Assembly: GCA_003833135.1 (NCBI GenBank)
Contig: QZLH01000364.1
Coordinates: 60,600-72,422 of the forward strand
DNA: 11,823 nucleotides
Source: Oehlia diaphana
Taxonomy: Eukaryota > Glomeromycota > Glomeromycetes > Glomerales > Glomeraceae
Direction of reading: 5' to 3'
A model generated the notes under the pieces. The model was not told the DNA's origin and did not search any database. It saw nothing but the letters and a program-made list of their open reading frames with translations. The stretch's first letter is position 1. The number at the start of each line of letters is the position of its first letter. The position numbers were made by a program, and so were the translations under genes. Positions 1 through 8,003 of this stretch are shown in pieces.

Positions 1-179
1 ACATATATGTTACTATATGAGGGATAAAGGAATAGTATCGAATAACGTTATATCGTGAAATCATATAAAAAATCGGTATAACGAGGTTTTTTTATTAGTT
101 GAAAAATGGGGAAATTAAAAATCATCGGTATAAGCAAATATCGGTATATATTGTATCGGTATATAGAGGTCTGACTGTA
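1..179 (-). mobile_element. Terminus of a pogo/Tc1-mariner-like DNA transposon (partial)
   Basis: Read on the minus strand, the end at about 177 starts CAGTCAGACCTCTATA and is followed outside by TA (178-179), the target dinucleotide of the Tc1/mariner/pogo superfamily. Inside, the plus-strand motif TCGGTATANNGAGGT occurs at 73-87 and 156-170, with shorter TCGGTATA copies at 125 and 141, the pattern expected of repeated transposase-binding sites in a long terminal repeat. Known pogo/Tigger ends have a similar CAG...ACCTCGTTATA look. The rest of the element lies left of the window and no transposase is visible, so the superfamily is an inference. Confidence 0.45.
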
Positions 180-198
180 TTTACTTGGTAAGTGTCCA

Positions 199-430
199 TT
201 CGGAATATTAGAATTCAGAATATTAGAATTAAGGATATTTGAATTTGGGATATTGGGATTCAGAATATTGGGATTTAGGGTTCAGGAAATTAGACTTCAG
301 GAAATAGGATTCGGAAAATAAAGATTTGGGAAATTGTATATTTCAGGAAAATGTTCAGTTCAGAAATTTGGCATTCAGACAAATGACTTCGGAAAATGAT
401 ATATTTAGGAAAAAGGCATTCAGGAAATCG
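199..430. repeat. Degenerate 15-bp minisatellite
   Basis: Five consecutive 15-bp units of the type TTCAGAATATTRGGA run from 199 to 273 (unit starts 199, 214, 229, 244, 259). They then decay into units of about 13-22 bp built around TTCAGGAAAT or TTCGGAAAAT as far as about 430. The units differ at several positions each, so the array is old. It lies just downstream of the stop codon of the minus-strand pseudogene, in what would be its 3' flank. No coding role is seen. Confidence 0.75.
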
Positions 431-1206
431 TACTGTAATTATGTAAAAAAATTAGATTATCTGTAACATTTTGCTACTGCCCTGAATGCTTTACACCATC
501 CTATTTTATTTACGTCTAATTTATTAAATTTCATATCTATAAGATTATAAATCTGATTTACAGAAATTTGTTCTTCTTTAAAAATATTTTTGAACTTTGT
601 AGCAAATTCCTCACCACCTTCTGATGATTCATCTAATTTGGTAAAAAATTCATCAAGGGATGGAACTGAGTGACTTGAAAAAGACAATACATTTGATAGT
701 GAATTGGGTGAATTATTTGTAGTTGAATTATTCATAAATGAAAACATTTGAGGCAGGAAAGCGAAAAAAAAATGTTATATTAAAATTTGAATTTGAAGTA
801 ATAGGCGTTGAAATTGTAGAATTGGTTGTAGATGCAGATATTTTAATACTATTAGATTGTGAAAAGATAGGTAAATTAGGCATTTGTGTATTATCTGTAG
901 TTCCTTAAATCTATAAATAAATAATATTAATTAAAGTTTTATCTAATAATTGATGTAAAGTGAAAAAAAAATTACAATTTCTCTGGCCCAACATTGAAGA
1001 TGCATTGCAGTAAGCTTCATATGTCTTCCATTATTAACAAAGCATGCATCATGTTGGTCACATTTATATAGATCTCTTAATTTTCAAATTATGCATCCTT
1101 CTTGTTATAAAACTTCAGAAAAATTATCCAATTTTGGAATTCCTTTCTTTTTTCTTTTTTGCAAATTGATATTCTCATCTTCTGAATCTTCTTCGTATAA
1201 AGTCTT

Positions 1207-1282
1207 CTAAAATTTAAAGAGAATATAATTACTTTATAATTACATTTACTATAATTATATTATAATAAATAATTGGTATTAC
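1207..1282 (-). other. Relic intron in the pseudogene
   Basis: On the minus strand the donor is AAAG|GTAATACC and the acceptor TTTTAG|AAGAC. The phase is 0 and joins a lysine-rich stretch (QKRK) to an acidic segment (KTLYEEDSEDEN). Both splice sites are intact although the gene is dead, consistent with a recently active parent gene. Confidence 0.6.
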
Positions 1283-1502
1283 CTTTCGCTTTTGCTTTTT
1301 ATCTTTTTTTAAAGACACTATAATTGTTATATTCTTACATTTTTTCATCAAATTTTCATAATCTAAAAGGAATTTCTTATAATCTTGCATATCTACCAGT
1401 TGTGATCCAATTCCTACGGCTTTTTCTGGCTTGAATGATACTAAATAATCTGAATGCATAATATTTTTGTTACCAGTTAATTTCTCAACATAAAAGTGAA
1501 CC

Positions 1503-1510
1503 TCTACAAG
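1503..1510. repeat. Left 8-bp target-site duplication TCTACAAG
   Basis: TCTACAAG lies directly outside the left terminal repeat and is repeated exactly at 2674-2681. Taking one copy and the element away rejoins the pseudogene's reading frame (ILVEV). This shows that these bases are the insertion target. Confidence 0.92.
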
Positions 1511-1699
1511 TAGTGCTCTACATGAGCCAGCTTAAGCTGAGCTACAGTCTGGCTTGGCTCAGCTTAAAGATCTGTGCCAAGCCAAACCTGAAATGAGCCG
1601 AGTCACAAAAAATCTTAGCTCAGCTCAGTTCGAGCTAAGCTGAGCCATGAAAATCCTGGCTTGAGCTAAGCTGGGCTTGAGCTGGCTCGAGTTTTATCA

Positions 1700-1915
1700 T
1701 AAAAATATTTTCATAACATTTTTACTTTAAATTATTAAAAAATGATGCGAAACGTTTTTTTAATTAAATTAATGTAAAATATAATGTTTCATAATGTTTT
1801 TACATTAAATTATTAAAAAAACATTGTGAAATGTTATTTTTAACTAAATAAACGTTTTCGCAACATTTTTACTTTAAATTATTTAAAACGTTGCAAAATA
1901 TTTTTTACTTTTTGT
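1700..1915. repeat. Three ~70-80-bp AT-rich direct repeats inside the hAT-type element
   Basis: The block 'catttttactttaaattat' and near variants recurs three times, at about 1717, 1796 and 1865. Each copy is flanked by short inverted stretches such as ATAATG/CATTAT and acgtttt.gcaaca/gttgcaaa. Copies differ by several bases. They sit between the GC-rich left subterminal arm and the regular palindromic array, and may be a more decayed version of a similar stem-forming unit. No coding potential is seen. Confidence 0.55.
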
Positions 1916-1918
1916 TTT

Positions 1919-2465
1919 TATATATAAAATGCCAAAACTATTTGTTTTGGTATTTTTCCTCTTGACTTTACATGTAAAAATGCTGAAACTGATAGTTTTG
2001 ACATTTTTTTTTGATTTTACATATAAAACTACCAGAATAATTAGTTCCAGCGTATTTCTTTTTGATTTTACATGTAAAAATGCTAAAACTGATAGTTTCA
2101 GCATTTTTTTTCAATTTTACATGTAAAAACGCTGAAATAATTAGTTCTGGCGATTTTCTTTTTGATTTTACATGTAAAAATGCTGAAACTGATAGTTTCA
2201 GCATTTTTTTCGATTGTACATGTAAAAATGCCAGAATTATTAGTTCCAGCGATTTTTTTTGATTTTATATATAAAAATGCCAAAACTGATAGTTTCAGCA
2301 TTTTGTTTCGATTTTACATGTAAAAACGCTGGAATAATTAGTTCTGGCAATTTTCTTTTTGATTTTACATGTAAAAATGCTAAAACTATTAGTTTCAGCA
2401 TTTTTTTTTGATTGTACATATAAAAATGCCAGACTTATTAGTTTTGGCGGTTTCTTTTTTTTTGC
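1919..2465. repeat. Array of ~11 palindromic ~50-bp units
   Basis: Each unit begins with the palindrome TTTTACATGTAAAA or a variant; unit starts are about 1919, 1969, 2018, 2069, 2118, 2169, 2217, 2266, 2315, 2366 and 2415. Two unit types alternate. One has a near-perfect stem (AAATGCTGAAACT, loop GAT, AGTTTCAGCATTT). The other has a weaker stem around CGCTGGAA, TAATTAG, TTCTGGCG. The higher-order period is therefore about 98-100 bp. The array can fold on either strand and leaves open frames on both, but these translate to the same repeated hydrophobic/lysine words in every frame and are not genes. Its role is unknown. Confidence 0.85.
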
Positions 2466-2673
2466 ATAATAGCTCATTTGGCTCATAAGCCAGCTTGAGC
2501 TTTTTGAGCTAAGCCTGTTACAGGCTCGAGCTTTTTGAGCTGAGCCTAATAACTGGCTCGAGCTCTTCCAAGCTGGCTCGTGAGCTACCAAGCCAATTTA
2601 ATCATGACTTGGCTTGGCTTGGCTTAAAAGCTTAAACCAGCTTATGAGCCAGCTTGACTCATGTAGAGCACTA

Positions 2674-2681
2674 TCTACAAG
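2674..2681. repeat. Right 8-bp target-site duplication TCTACAAG
   Basis: This is the exact partner of 1503-1510, immediately outside the right terminal repeat of the hAT-type element. Confidence 0.92.
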
Positions 2682-3183
2682 AATATCATCCAATGATGAT
2701 ACTTTTAACCTCCATCCATTTGGATAATAATGCTGGGCTGGTAAAAGGTTTTATAATTAGATTAAAGGATATCCTTTGTTCTACGTCTAATTTTTTGCTA
2801 GTTTCAAGATCTTTATCATCAGATTCAATGCTATTTTTTTTTGTATGAGTTAACTCATCATTTTCTGGACTATTTCTATTTGAATTAAATTCTAAATTCA
2901 CTATTTTGCGTGAATTAGAAGACTTTGAATTAGTATTAGACTTTTTTCTTTGAAACACGCTATTACATGCAGGACAAAATGAAAATTTGAAGGTTGTAGT
3001 GGGATCTAAAAAATAACCAAACTGAATTATGCTTTCTTGAATATATTCAAGTTATTTTAAAGATAAATTAGGCTTTGATATTTGGGTAAATACAACTTTT
3101 ACTTATTCAGTTCAGTTTTTAGTACTTGATTTAATAGTTTTATCACATACACACATTTTTTCGAATACTGAGTTCAATGCCAT

Positions 3184-3882
3184 AATAAAGACATTTCTTG
3201 CAGCTAAGGTAAGTACCAATAAGGTATTCTTGAAAAGTCATTATGAAATTAAAATATTGTAATGGATAAATGCATTTTTAAATTATTACAAACGTGAGCT
3301 GAATTTTATCAGTTATAATTTTCTGATTTTCTGATGATAAAATTGGTTAATTTTATTGGCTAATTTTTTGTTTGATCATGTAATGTTAATCATGTGATGT
3401 TGATCATCTGAATAATCACAATCAGAATCAATTTTTTTATATACATGCTGATCGCATACACTATTTTGAAAATGGCAATAAATTATAAGAAATATTTGGA
3501 TTATATTCTAAAAATATTATTCCATAATAATATAATTCAGAATAGTTTAATTTCACCAATAAGAAATTAATTATATTTTTTATTATATTGTAAATTTTAT
3601 ATTATTTTTAATAAAAATCTAATTTCTTTAATTAAACATTTATTTATTTTTACATAGTTATTTGTAAGATTTTTCTACTTAGCTAAACTTTAATTAATCT
3701 GTTAAAACATTAAAATTTTCAGTTTTATAATCATTAATAGACTAATGGAAATTTTACATACAATTATTTCAAATGACATAATTTAAATTTTCTAGTTATA
3801 TATTTTATTTAGTAAAAATTTTAAAGAAAATAAATAATAATTTCTAAAAAATTTAAATTTTCTAGTGTTTTTTACTTCAAAT
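3184..3882. other. AT-rich spacer with a short tandem repeat
   Basis: No gene is recognised. The open frame of the pseudogene extends a little upstream of 3183 (to about 3235, reading LVLTLAARNVFI), so a lost 5' part may begin here. At 3373-3412 a 14-bp unit TGATCATGTAATGT recurs about three times (3373, 3387, 3401). The rest is AT-rich with many stops in all frames. Confidence 0.5.
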
Positions 3883-4280
3883 CACCGGAGGCATCACCGT
3901 TGGCCAGAATTATCAAATTTTACTGGCACTGTATTTTTTTAATGCTGGTCAATCATCATAATTTCAGTAACCACCTCCCAGAAAAATTCTTTTTTGTTAC
4001 TATATATTTTAGGGCGTCCTTAACGTACAGTGAGGGTGTACAATATTAACGTACAAACTGGCCCGAGTTTGGGAGTTATGCACTTGCATGTGATAACGTT
4101 AACGTTAATTCTGGCCAGTTTGTACTTTAATATCGTACACCCTCAATGTACATTAAGGAACCCCTATATTTTATTGCGGTGGTGATGATCACCGGTGACT
4201 GAAATTATAACGATCGACCAGCATTAAGAAAAAATATAGTGCCGGTAAAAATTAATTCTGGCCAACGGTGATGATCACCC
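3883..4280. mobile_element. Foldback (MITE-like) element interrupted by a second one
   Basis: The left arm (about 3883-3975, containing CATCACCGTTGGCCAGAATT) pairs with the right arm (about 4178-4280, ending AACGGTGATGATCACCC). Matching landmarks in mirror order are CCGTTGGCCAGAATTA, TACYGGCACT, AATGCTGGTC and ATAATTTCAGT. Arms are about 95-100 bp with scattered mismatches. No transposase is present. A convincing target duplication was not found, so the outer limits are approximate. The element ends about 125 bp before the SRP14 start codon and may lie in its promoter. Confidence 0.75.
4003..4173. mobile_element. Nested 153-bp foldback MITE with 9-bp target duplication
   Basis: The element proper is 4012-4164. 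Its ends are GGGCGTCCTTAACGTAC and the complement of GGGGTTCCTTAATGTAC. The inverted similarity runs about 50 bp inward on each side, through GAGGGTGTAC and GTACAAACTGGCC, leaving only a short centre. The flanks are exact 9-bp direct repeats TATATTTTA (4003-4011 and 4165-4173). A 9-bp duplication with long inverted repeats suggests a Mutator-like (MULE) mobiliser; that class is inferred. It sits between the arms of the older foldback element, so it inserted later. Confidence 0.8.
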
Positions 4281-4406
4281 TAAAAAATTTGATTAAAATG
4301 TACAAAAAAGGTAGGGTCAGTGTTGATCATCATGTGAAAATTAGCTAATAATATGGATTGCTTTATAATTTCGTTAAGTACGTATGGTATTTTATACATA
4401 CAAAAA
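4281..4406 (+). promoter_or_regulatory. Probable SRP14 upstream region
   Basis: This is the 126 bp between the foldback element and the SRP14 start codon. It is AT-rich, with TATA-like stretches (TTTATAAT near 4361, TTTTATACAT near 4390) and A-rich sequence directly before the ATG (CAAAAAATG). A short inverted match TTAGCTAATA (4341-4350) to TATTGGCTAA upstream (about 3355) is noted. No specific transcription-factor site is claimed. Confidence 0.35.
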
Positions 4407-5030
4407 ATGACTTTTTTAGATAATGACTTGGTATTAAGTTTTTTTCAACTTTTTCGTTTTCATTTGTCGTTAATTTATCATTAATTACAGATTGGTATTT
4501 TGACTTTAGTTTCTTACACAACTCGTTAAACTCTTTGAAAAAACAAAACCAACTTCAAAAAAAAAGGTATACCTTACTATGAAAAGATGTAAGTTTGTTC
4601 ATAAAATAAATTAATAAATTGTAAATATTTTTCATAACTCATGTTTTCTTATTTTTAGATACATGGGAATCACTTAAAACGAAAAAGGAAAGAAAAGAAA
4701 CAGAAAAAAGTAATGCACAAGATAAACAATCCGTGAAAGAGGAATTACAAAAAGAAGTTGATAATAAGGAATATTCTTGTTTAGTTAGAGCTGTGTATGG
4801 AAATTTTAAAATTAGTACTCTGGTAAGAAGTTTAATTATCTCTAGCATAAACTCAACATGTAATTAAATAAATATTTTATCTTTAGGTTTCACCATCTGA
4901 TACAGATAAATTTATTACAGGATATAGTAATATACTCAAAGTACATATGGATTCAATGAAAAAGAAAGAAAGAAAGAAGGAAAAATTAAAGGCAAAGAAA
5001 ATACAAAAAGTCAAAGCTACAATAGCCTAA
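4407..5030 (+). CDS. SRP14: Signal recognition particle subunit SRP14 (four exons, 136 aa)
   Basis: Exons: 4407-4430, 4510-4588, 4659-4822, 4887-5030. All introns are GT-AG, phases close, and the stop is TAA at 5028-5030. SRP14 pairs with SRP9 on the Alu domain of SRP RNA and delays elongation while the ribosome is taken to the ER; it acts in the cytosol. Seen: FLTQLVKLFEKT (residues 9-20) matches the family's N-terminal helix; VYLTMKRY (28-35) is the first beta strand; CLVRAVYGNFKISTLVSPSD (about 75-94) is the hallmark strand pair; GYSNILKVHMDSMKK leads to a very lysine-rich tail. The loop after the first strand (about 36-73) is charged and longer than in the human protein, and the human Ala-rich tail is absent. 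Total length equals human SRP14 (136). The start is the first ATG, giving an eight-codon first exon. The gene converges on MCMBP. Confidence 0.93.
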
Positions 5031-5108
5031 CACATTTTTGGAACAATATTTATTCCTGAGATTAAACTTACGAATAATAATATGTTTATTACAAAATTCA
5101 TATGTACT
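5031..5108. terminator. Shared 3' region of convergent SRP14 and MCMBP
   Basis: Only 78 bp separate the two stop codons. On the minus strand AATAAA occurs at 5085-5090 and again at 5049-5054, both suitable poly(A) signals for MCMBP. On the plus strand ATTAAA at 5061-5066 could serve SRP14. Each transcript probably runs into the other gene's 3' end, so the 3' UTRs would overlap. Confidence 0.6.
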
Positions 5109-8003
5109 TTACGCTTTTTGATTGATACGATGTCTTCTAGCTTCATCCAATTTTTTGGTATAATCCCATAATTCCTTAGTTAATTTCAACGAACCAAAAC
5201 TCAGACCAACAAATCTATTTCCAATAAAAAGGCTATTATTAGAGATTAACTTAAGATGTATATGACTTCTAAGCATACCTTGATAGGTTTAGTAGTAGCA
5301 TTAAGTCTTGTTGGGTCATCAAAGGTGTTCCATTCCTTGAAGCATTCTGTCTTTGAGTAACATAATCTGCCTGAATATACTGAAAAAAATTATTCATGTT
5401 AAAACAAAATTTTTTTAAAACAAAAGTAATTGAAGCGCTGATCTTATATCATATATACATCTGAAATATCTTCAGGTATATTAAAATCAATATATCTAAG
5501 AATACTAATATAGTTCCTGAATTGGTTCAGCATATCTTCCGACACATCTAGAATTGTTGTGTTCTCTGACTTTTGAATAAGAGGAATGTTACAATCATAC
5601 TATGCAGCGAAAAAATAATCGTAAATATAATATATTAAGTAAAAAGTTGTAATAAATTCAATGTTTAATGTTAAATACTTACACTTAGGAATGTTTTTGC
5701 ATTGGATAATATAATTATTCCAATATCCGTATTGAATTCATAATTGTTAAAGGGAAACATGTAGTTAAGTTTCTGGTGGTCCATTATGTCGTTCAAAGCT
5801 TTCAAATTACGGACTCCTAGCATGAAATATATAAGATTTAATTTATATACAAAATTCATTTATGATTTTTGAAAAACATACCAATGTCACCTAATTTTCC
5901 TTCTTTTAATACTGTCTCATCAACTAAAAACCATGTACCCTGACTGACTTGTAAAACACCAGAATCTAGATCATTATTGCTATGCGGGAAATAAAATATT
6001 TCATTAAGAGTAGATAAAGTAAGTGGAAGATCATGGTATTTAGGTAAAAGTGAAGCGAGGATAGAAGCTACGCGTTTTGCAAATGAATTATTGTGCTCGA
6101 GACATAAATGATGGCTCTGCGTATTCTCATTTACTATATTATTGCAAGGTAAATTGCTGATATTTAATACGAATTTTCCAAGCGTCAGACCATTTTGTCG
6201 AAGATGTCTAAATAAAAATAGCTTTATTAGAAAGTTAGTTAAAAAAAAGGTCATCCCAACTGGCTTTCTTACATTCGTGATAAAAGTTGTAGCAAAACGA
6301 ATTCTGCCACTAAATCATCCCCACCAAATGCTGAAGCGATATAATGAATTAAGGCGCTTCTAATATGCATAGCGTCGTTTGGTGACACTTTCGTAACAAA
6401 ATTTGATATATGAGTACTTTAAATAATTAATATAAAAAAAACATCATAAAGAATTGGAAATAAAATACCAAATAAGTTTGTAGTAGAAGATATGAGTGGA
6501 TTTCCTGTTGGATGAAGCTTTCTATAAAATATCACATGAACACTTGGAATACAGTATGATGCGGTATTTTCACAAGACACATTAAATTCTTTGCATTGTA
6601 ATTCATTTGTATTTTTTGCTTCTTTCCTATAAAGAATTGGGATATTAAATTAAACAATAATATAAGTATCGTGTAACGTTACGTGATTGAGAAATTGAAA
6701 AAAATGTTGATAATAGAACAAGCATTGTTTTGTTTGTACCTTGGATGATTAAGTACTCCAATAAATTCAACAACATCCGTAACTTTTAACGAATCATCTT
6801 TTTCATAAATCTATTATAATTATAAATAAAGATCAAAATAAACGATAACATTAAAAAAATATATATATTCGCCTTACTTTAACAATAGCTGCCATATGAC
6901 TTTCTTTCGGAAATGGATATTTTGACGCGACTTCCTTCAAATCAATATTGACTTTTTCATTATTCAAATTAATATTCGCGGTCGATATTACTATGTCTTA
7001 AAAAAAAAATTTTATATTAAGCTGAAGTAATCAAAATTTTAAAAGTACTTTGATATAAACCTTCAATATCTGTTTCAGAGCTTGATTGAAACCGATTTTG
7101 TTGCCTATAAACGTATTTCGAAAGTCAAAGAAATATATTTACATTATAAAATAATTAAAAATTATTAAGGATATTTGCTTGGCCCATGATGTTTCTCCGG
7201 GTACGGAGGTACAATAAAATAATTGTCTCTCGCTAAATTTGTTATTTATACATTCTAGCATATCGTTCAAATTCTCGTCCTATAACAAATTTCAAATATT
7301 ATTTAGGGCAATACGTAATTTTTTATTATCTATTAAAATTAAAATCGATAAAATGATCAAGAATTTTTTATATTACCTTAAAGATAACTTCATCCGAATA
7401 TTTATGAAATTTCCTTTTCTATTAAAAATTATAAAATATTAATTAATAACTTAGAATTTCCTGAATAAAGAATTAATTATATAAGTATCAACCTTTACAC
7501 CATCACGATTAATTATTTCATAAGAACTAACGAACACCTCATGCCCAAATCCAGTATTCTGAATCATAGAACGAAACCGTATAAGAGTATTCTGCGGAAT
7601 ATCATATACATTTGAAACATCGTTCAACGAAGGTATCTTTTTTTGAAATAAAGATTTGTTTAATGCTTATTAAATAATTAATTATTTAGAGGCAACATAG
7701 TGACGAAAAAATAATAATATATATATTTTTTGAACCTGGTTGACACTTTCTTCAGACGCGAAAATAGTTTTAAAGTATGCAGAAATATCAACCGGCTCGT
7801 CAGCTTGATCAACAGCCATCTGGTTTCCGGAATTTGATTCAAGCTCTTATTATATCATACAGTATAACCTATTTAGATACGCGCTTTACAAGTTAAACTA
7901 CATATGGTTTCTTTATATTAATAAAATTTTTATTACCAAACAGATATTTAGCGATGTCGAGAGGTTTCTCAATACATTCAAATCTTGAAAACGTGGAAGC
8001 CAT
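5109..8003 (-). CDS. MCMBP: Mini-chromosome maintenance complex-binding protein (15 exons, 592 aa)
   Basis: Exons, 5' to 3': 8003-7937, 7845-7736, 7636-7493, 7418-7377, 7279-7179, 7104-7061, 6996-6878, 6810-6740, 6626-6469, 6387-6273, 6207-5882, 5816-5683, 5599-5459, 5379-5279, 5214-5109. All phases close over 1779 nt. The family (yeast Mcb1, plant ETG1, human 642 aa) is nuclear, binds MCM3-7 in place of MCM2, and helps assemble and unload the replicative helicase. Seen, in order: EKPLDIAKYLF (12-22); IPSLNDV...LIRFRSMIQ (60-85); SERQLFYCTSVPGETSWAK (about 137-155); YPFPKE...AAIVK (about 196-209); VVEFIGVL; IPSVHVIFYRKLH; LTLGKFVLNIS (about 331-341); LVDETVLKEGKLGDIGVRNL (about 417-436); ILRYIDF; and LMLLLNLSRFVGLSFG near the end. 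These match the human protein collinearly. The start is the first ATG of the exon carrying the conserved N-terminus. Intron 5 is GC-AG. The intron 9 acceptor (AAAG, 6388) is the least certain junction. Confidence 0.93.
7105..7178 (-). other. GC-AG intron 5 of MCMBP
   Basis: On the minus strand the junction is GCCAA|GCAAATATCC ... TTTATAG|GCAAC. No GT is available at the place where homology demands a junction: the conserved motif ends GETSWAK, and reading on reaches a stop. Using GC as donor restores phase (AA + G = Lys) and the following Gln codons. GC-AG is a known minor class of spliceosomal intron; the other 13 introns here start with GT. Confidence 0.8.

Larger units (their letters stand above)
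1511..2673. mobile_element. Non-autonomous hAT-type transposon, 1163 bp
   Basis: Terminal inverted repeats of 16 bp are perfect: TAGTGCTCTACATGAG at 1511-1526 and its complement at 2658-2673. They fit the hAT end consensus YARNG (TAGTG). An exact 8-bp direct repeat TCTACAAG flanks them (1503-1510, 2674-2681), the diagnostic target size of hAT elements. The subterminal arms (about 1520-1695 and 2465-2657) are rich in AGCTNAGC and GAGCC motifs, GC-rich against an AT-rich background, as expected for hAT transposase-binding clusters. The middle holds AT-rich repeats (1700-1915) and a palindromic array (1919-2465). No transposase is encoded, so movement would need one in trans. The perfect repeats and target duplication suggest a fairly recent insertion. 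It disrupts the minus-strand pseudogene. Confidence 0.9.
457..3183 (-). pseudogene. Decayed member of a lineage-expanded fungal family (FCPxC block, SAM-like C-terminus)
   Basis: Seen: reading from the ATG at 3183-3181 the frame gives MALNSVFEK, a CVC cysteine pair, GYFLDP, FCPAC and then a Ser/Asn/Lys-rich stretch. After the inserted element (1511-2673) it continues with a 'VHFYVEK...LVSFKP' block and a KKDKKQKRK tail, a 76-bp intron (1207-1282), an acidic/basic linker, a 'CDQHDACF...WAREI' block, an intron (911-975), a Ser/Thr/Asn-rich stretch and a SAM-like end (SLDEFF...GWCKAF...CYR) stopping at 457. Lesions: in-frame stops at 3112-3114, 3103-3105, 3052-3054, 1105-1107, 1084-1086 and 905-907; a one-base frameshift in the T4 run at 2703-2706 (plus strand); a second at the A9 run 764-772; and the transposon insertion. 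Inference: a dead copy of a repeated gene family of arbuscular mycorrhizal fungi. The CxC and CPxC pairs suggest metal binding and the C-terminus a protein-interaction domain. The true start may lie further upstream. Family recognition is from memory; function is unknown. Confidence 0.7.

Noticed and set aside
1919..2465. CRISPR-like array
   Set aside because: Units are contiguous palindromes without unique spacers, lie inside a transposon with a target duplication, and are in a eukaryotic genome.
1883..2591. Several overlapping open frames on both strands inside the hAT-type element, reading repeated words such as TCK and VKSKKN
   Set aside because: They are products of the palindromic array: similar words appear on both strands and in staggered frames, following the ~50-bp period. 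No start context or domain supports a gene.
2654..2848. Plus-strand open frame of 64 codons
   Set aside because: It starts in the right end of the transposon and runs antisense to the pseudogene; no recognisable content.
3052..3114. Reading the stop-containing stretch as an intron of a live gene
   Set aside because: The frame on both sides and through the stretch keeps family-like residues (KPNLSLK, EYIQESI), so it is coding sequence with stops rather than an intron.
4639..4848. Minus-strand open frame of 69 codons
   Set aside because: It is antisense to SRP14 exon 3, whose plus-strand reading matches the family throughout.
6142..6363. Plus-strand open frame of 73 codons
   Set aside because: It lies antisense to conserved MCMBP exons 10 and 11 and has no homology; it is a shadow frame.
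6273..6387. Treating each long open stretch of the minus strand as separate small genes
   Set aside because: Splice sites with matching phases join fifteen segments into one protein collinear with MCMBP.
7239..7442. Plus-strand open frame of 67 codons
   Set aside because: It is antisense to MCMBP exons 4-5 and the intron between them; its AT-rich hydrophobic translation is not a gene.
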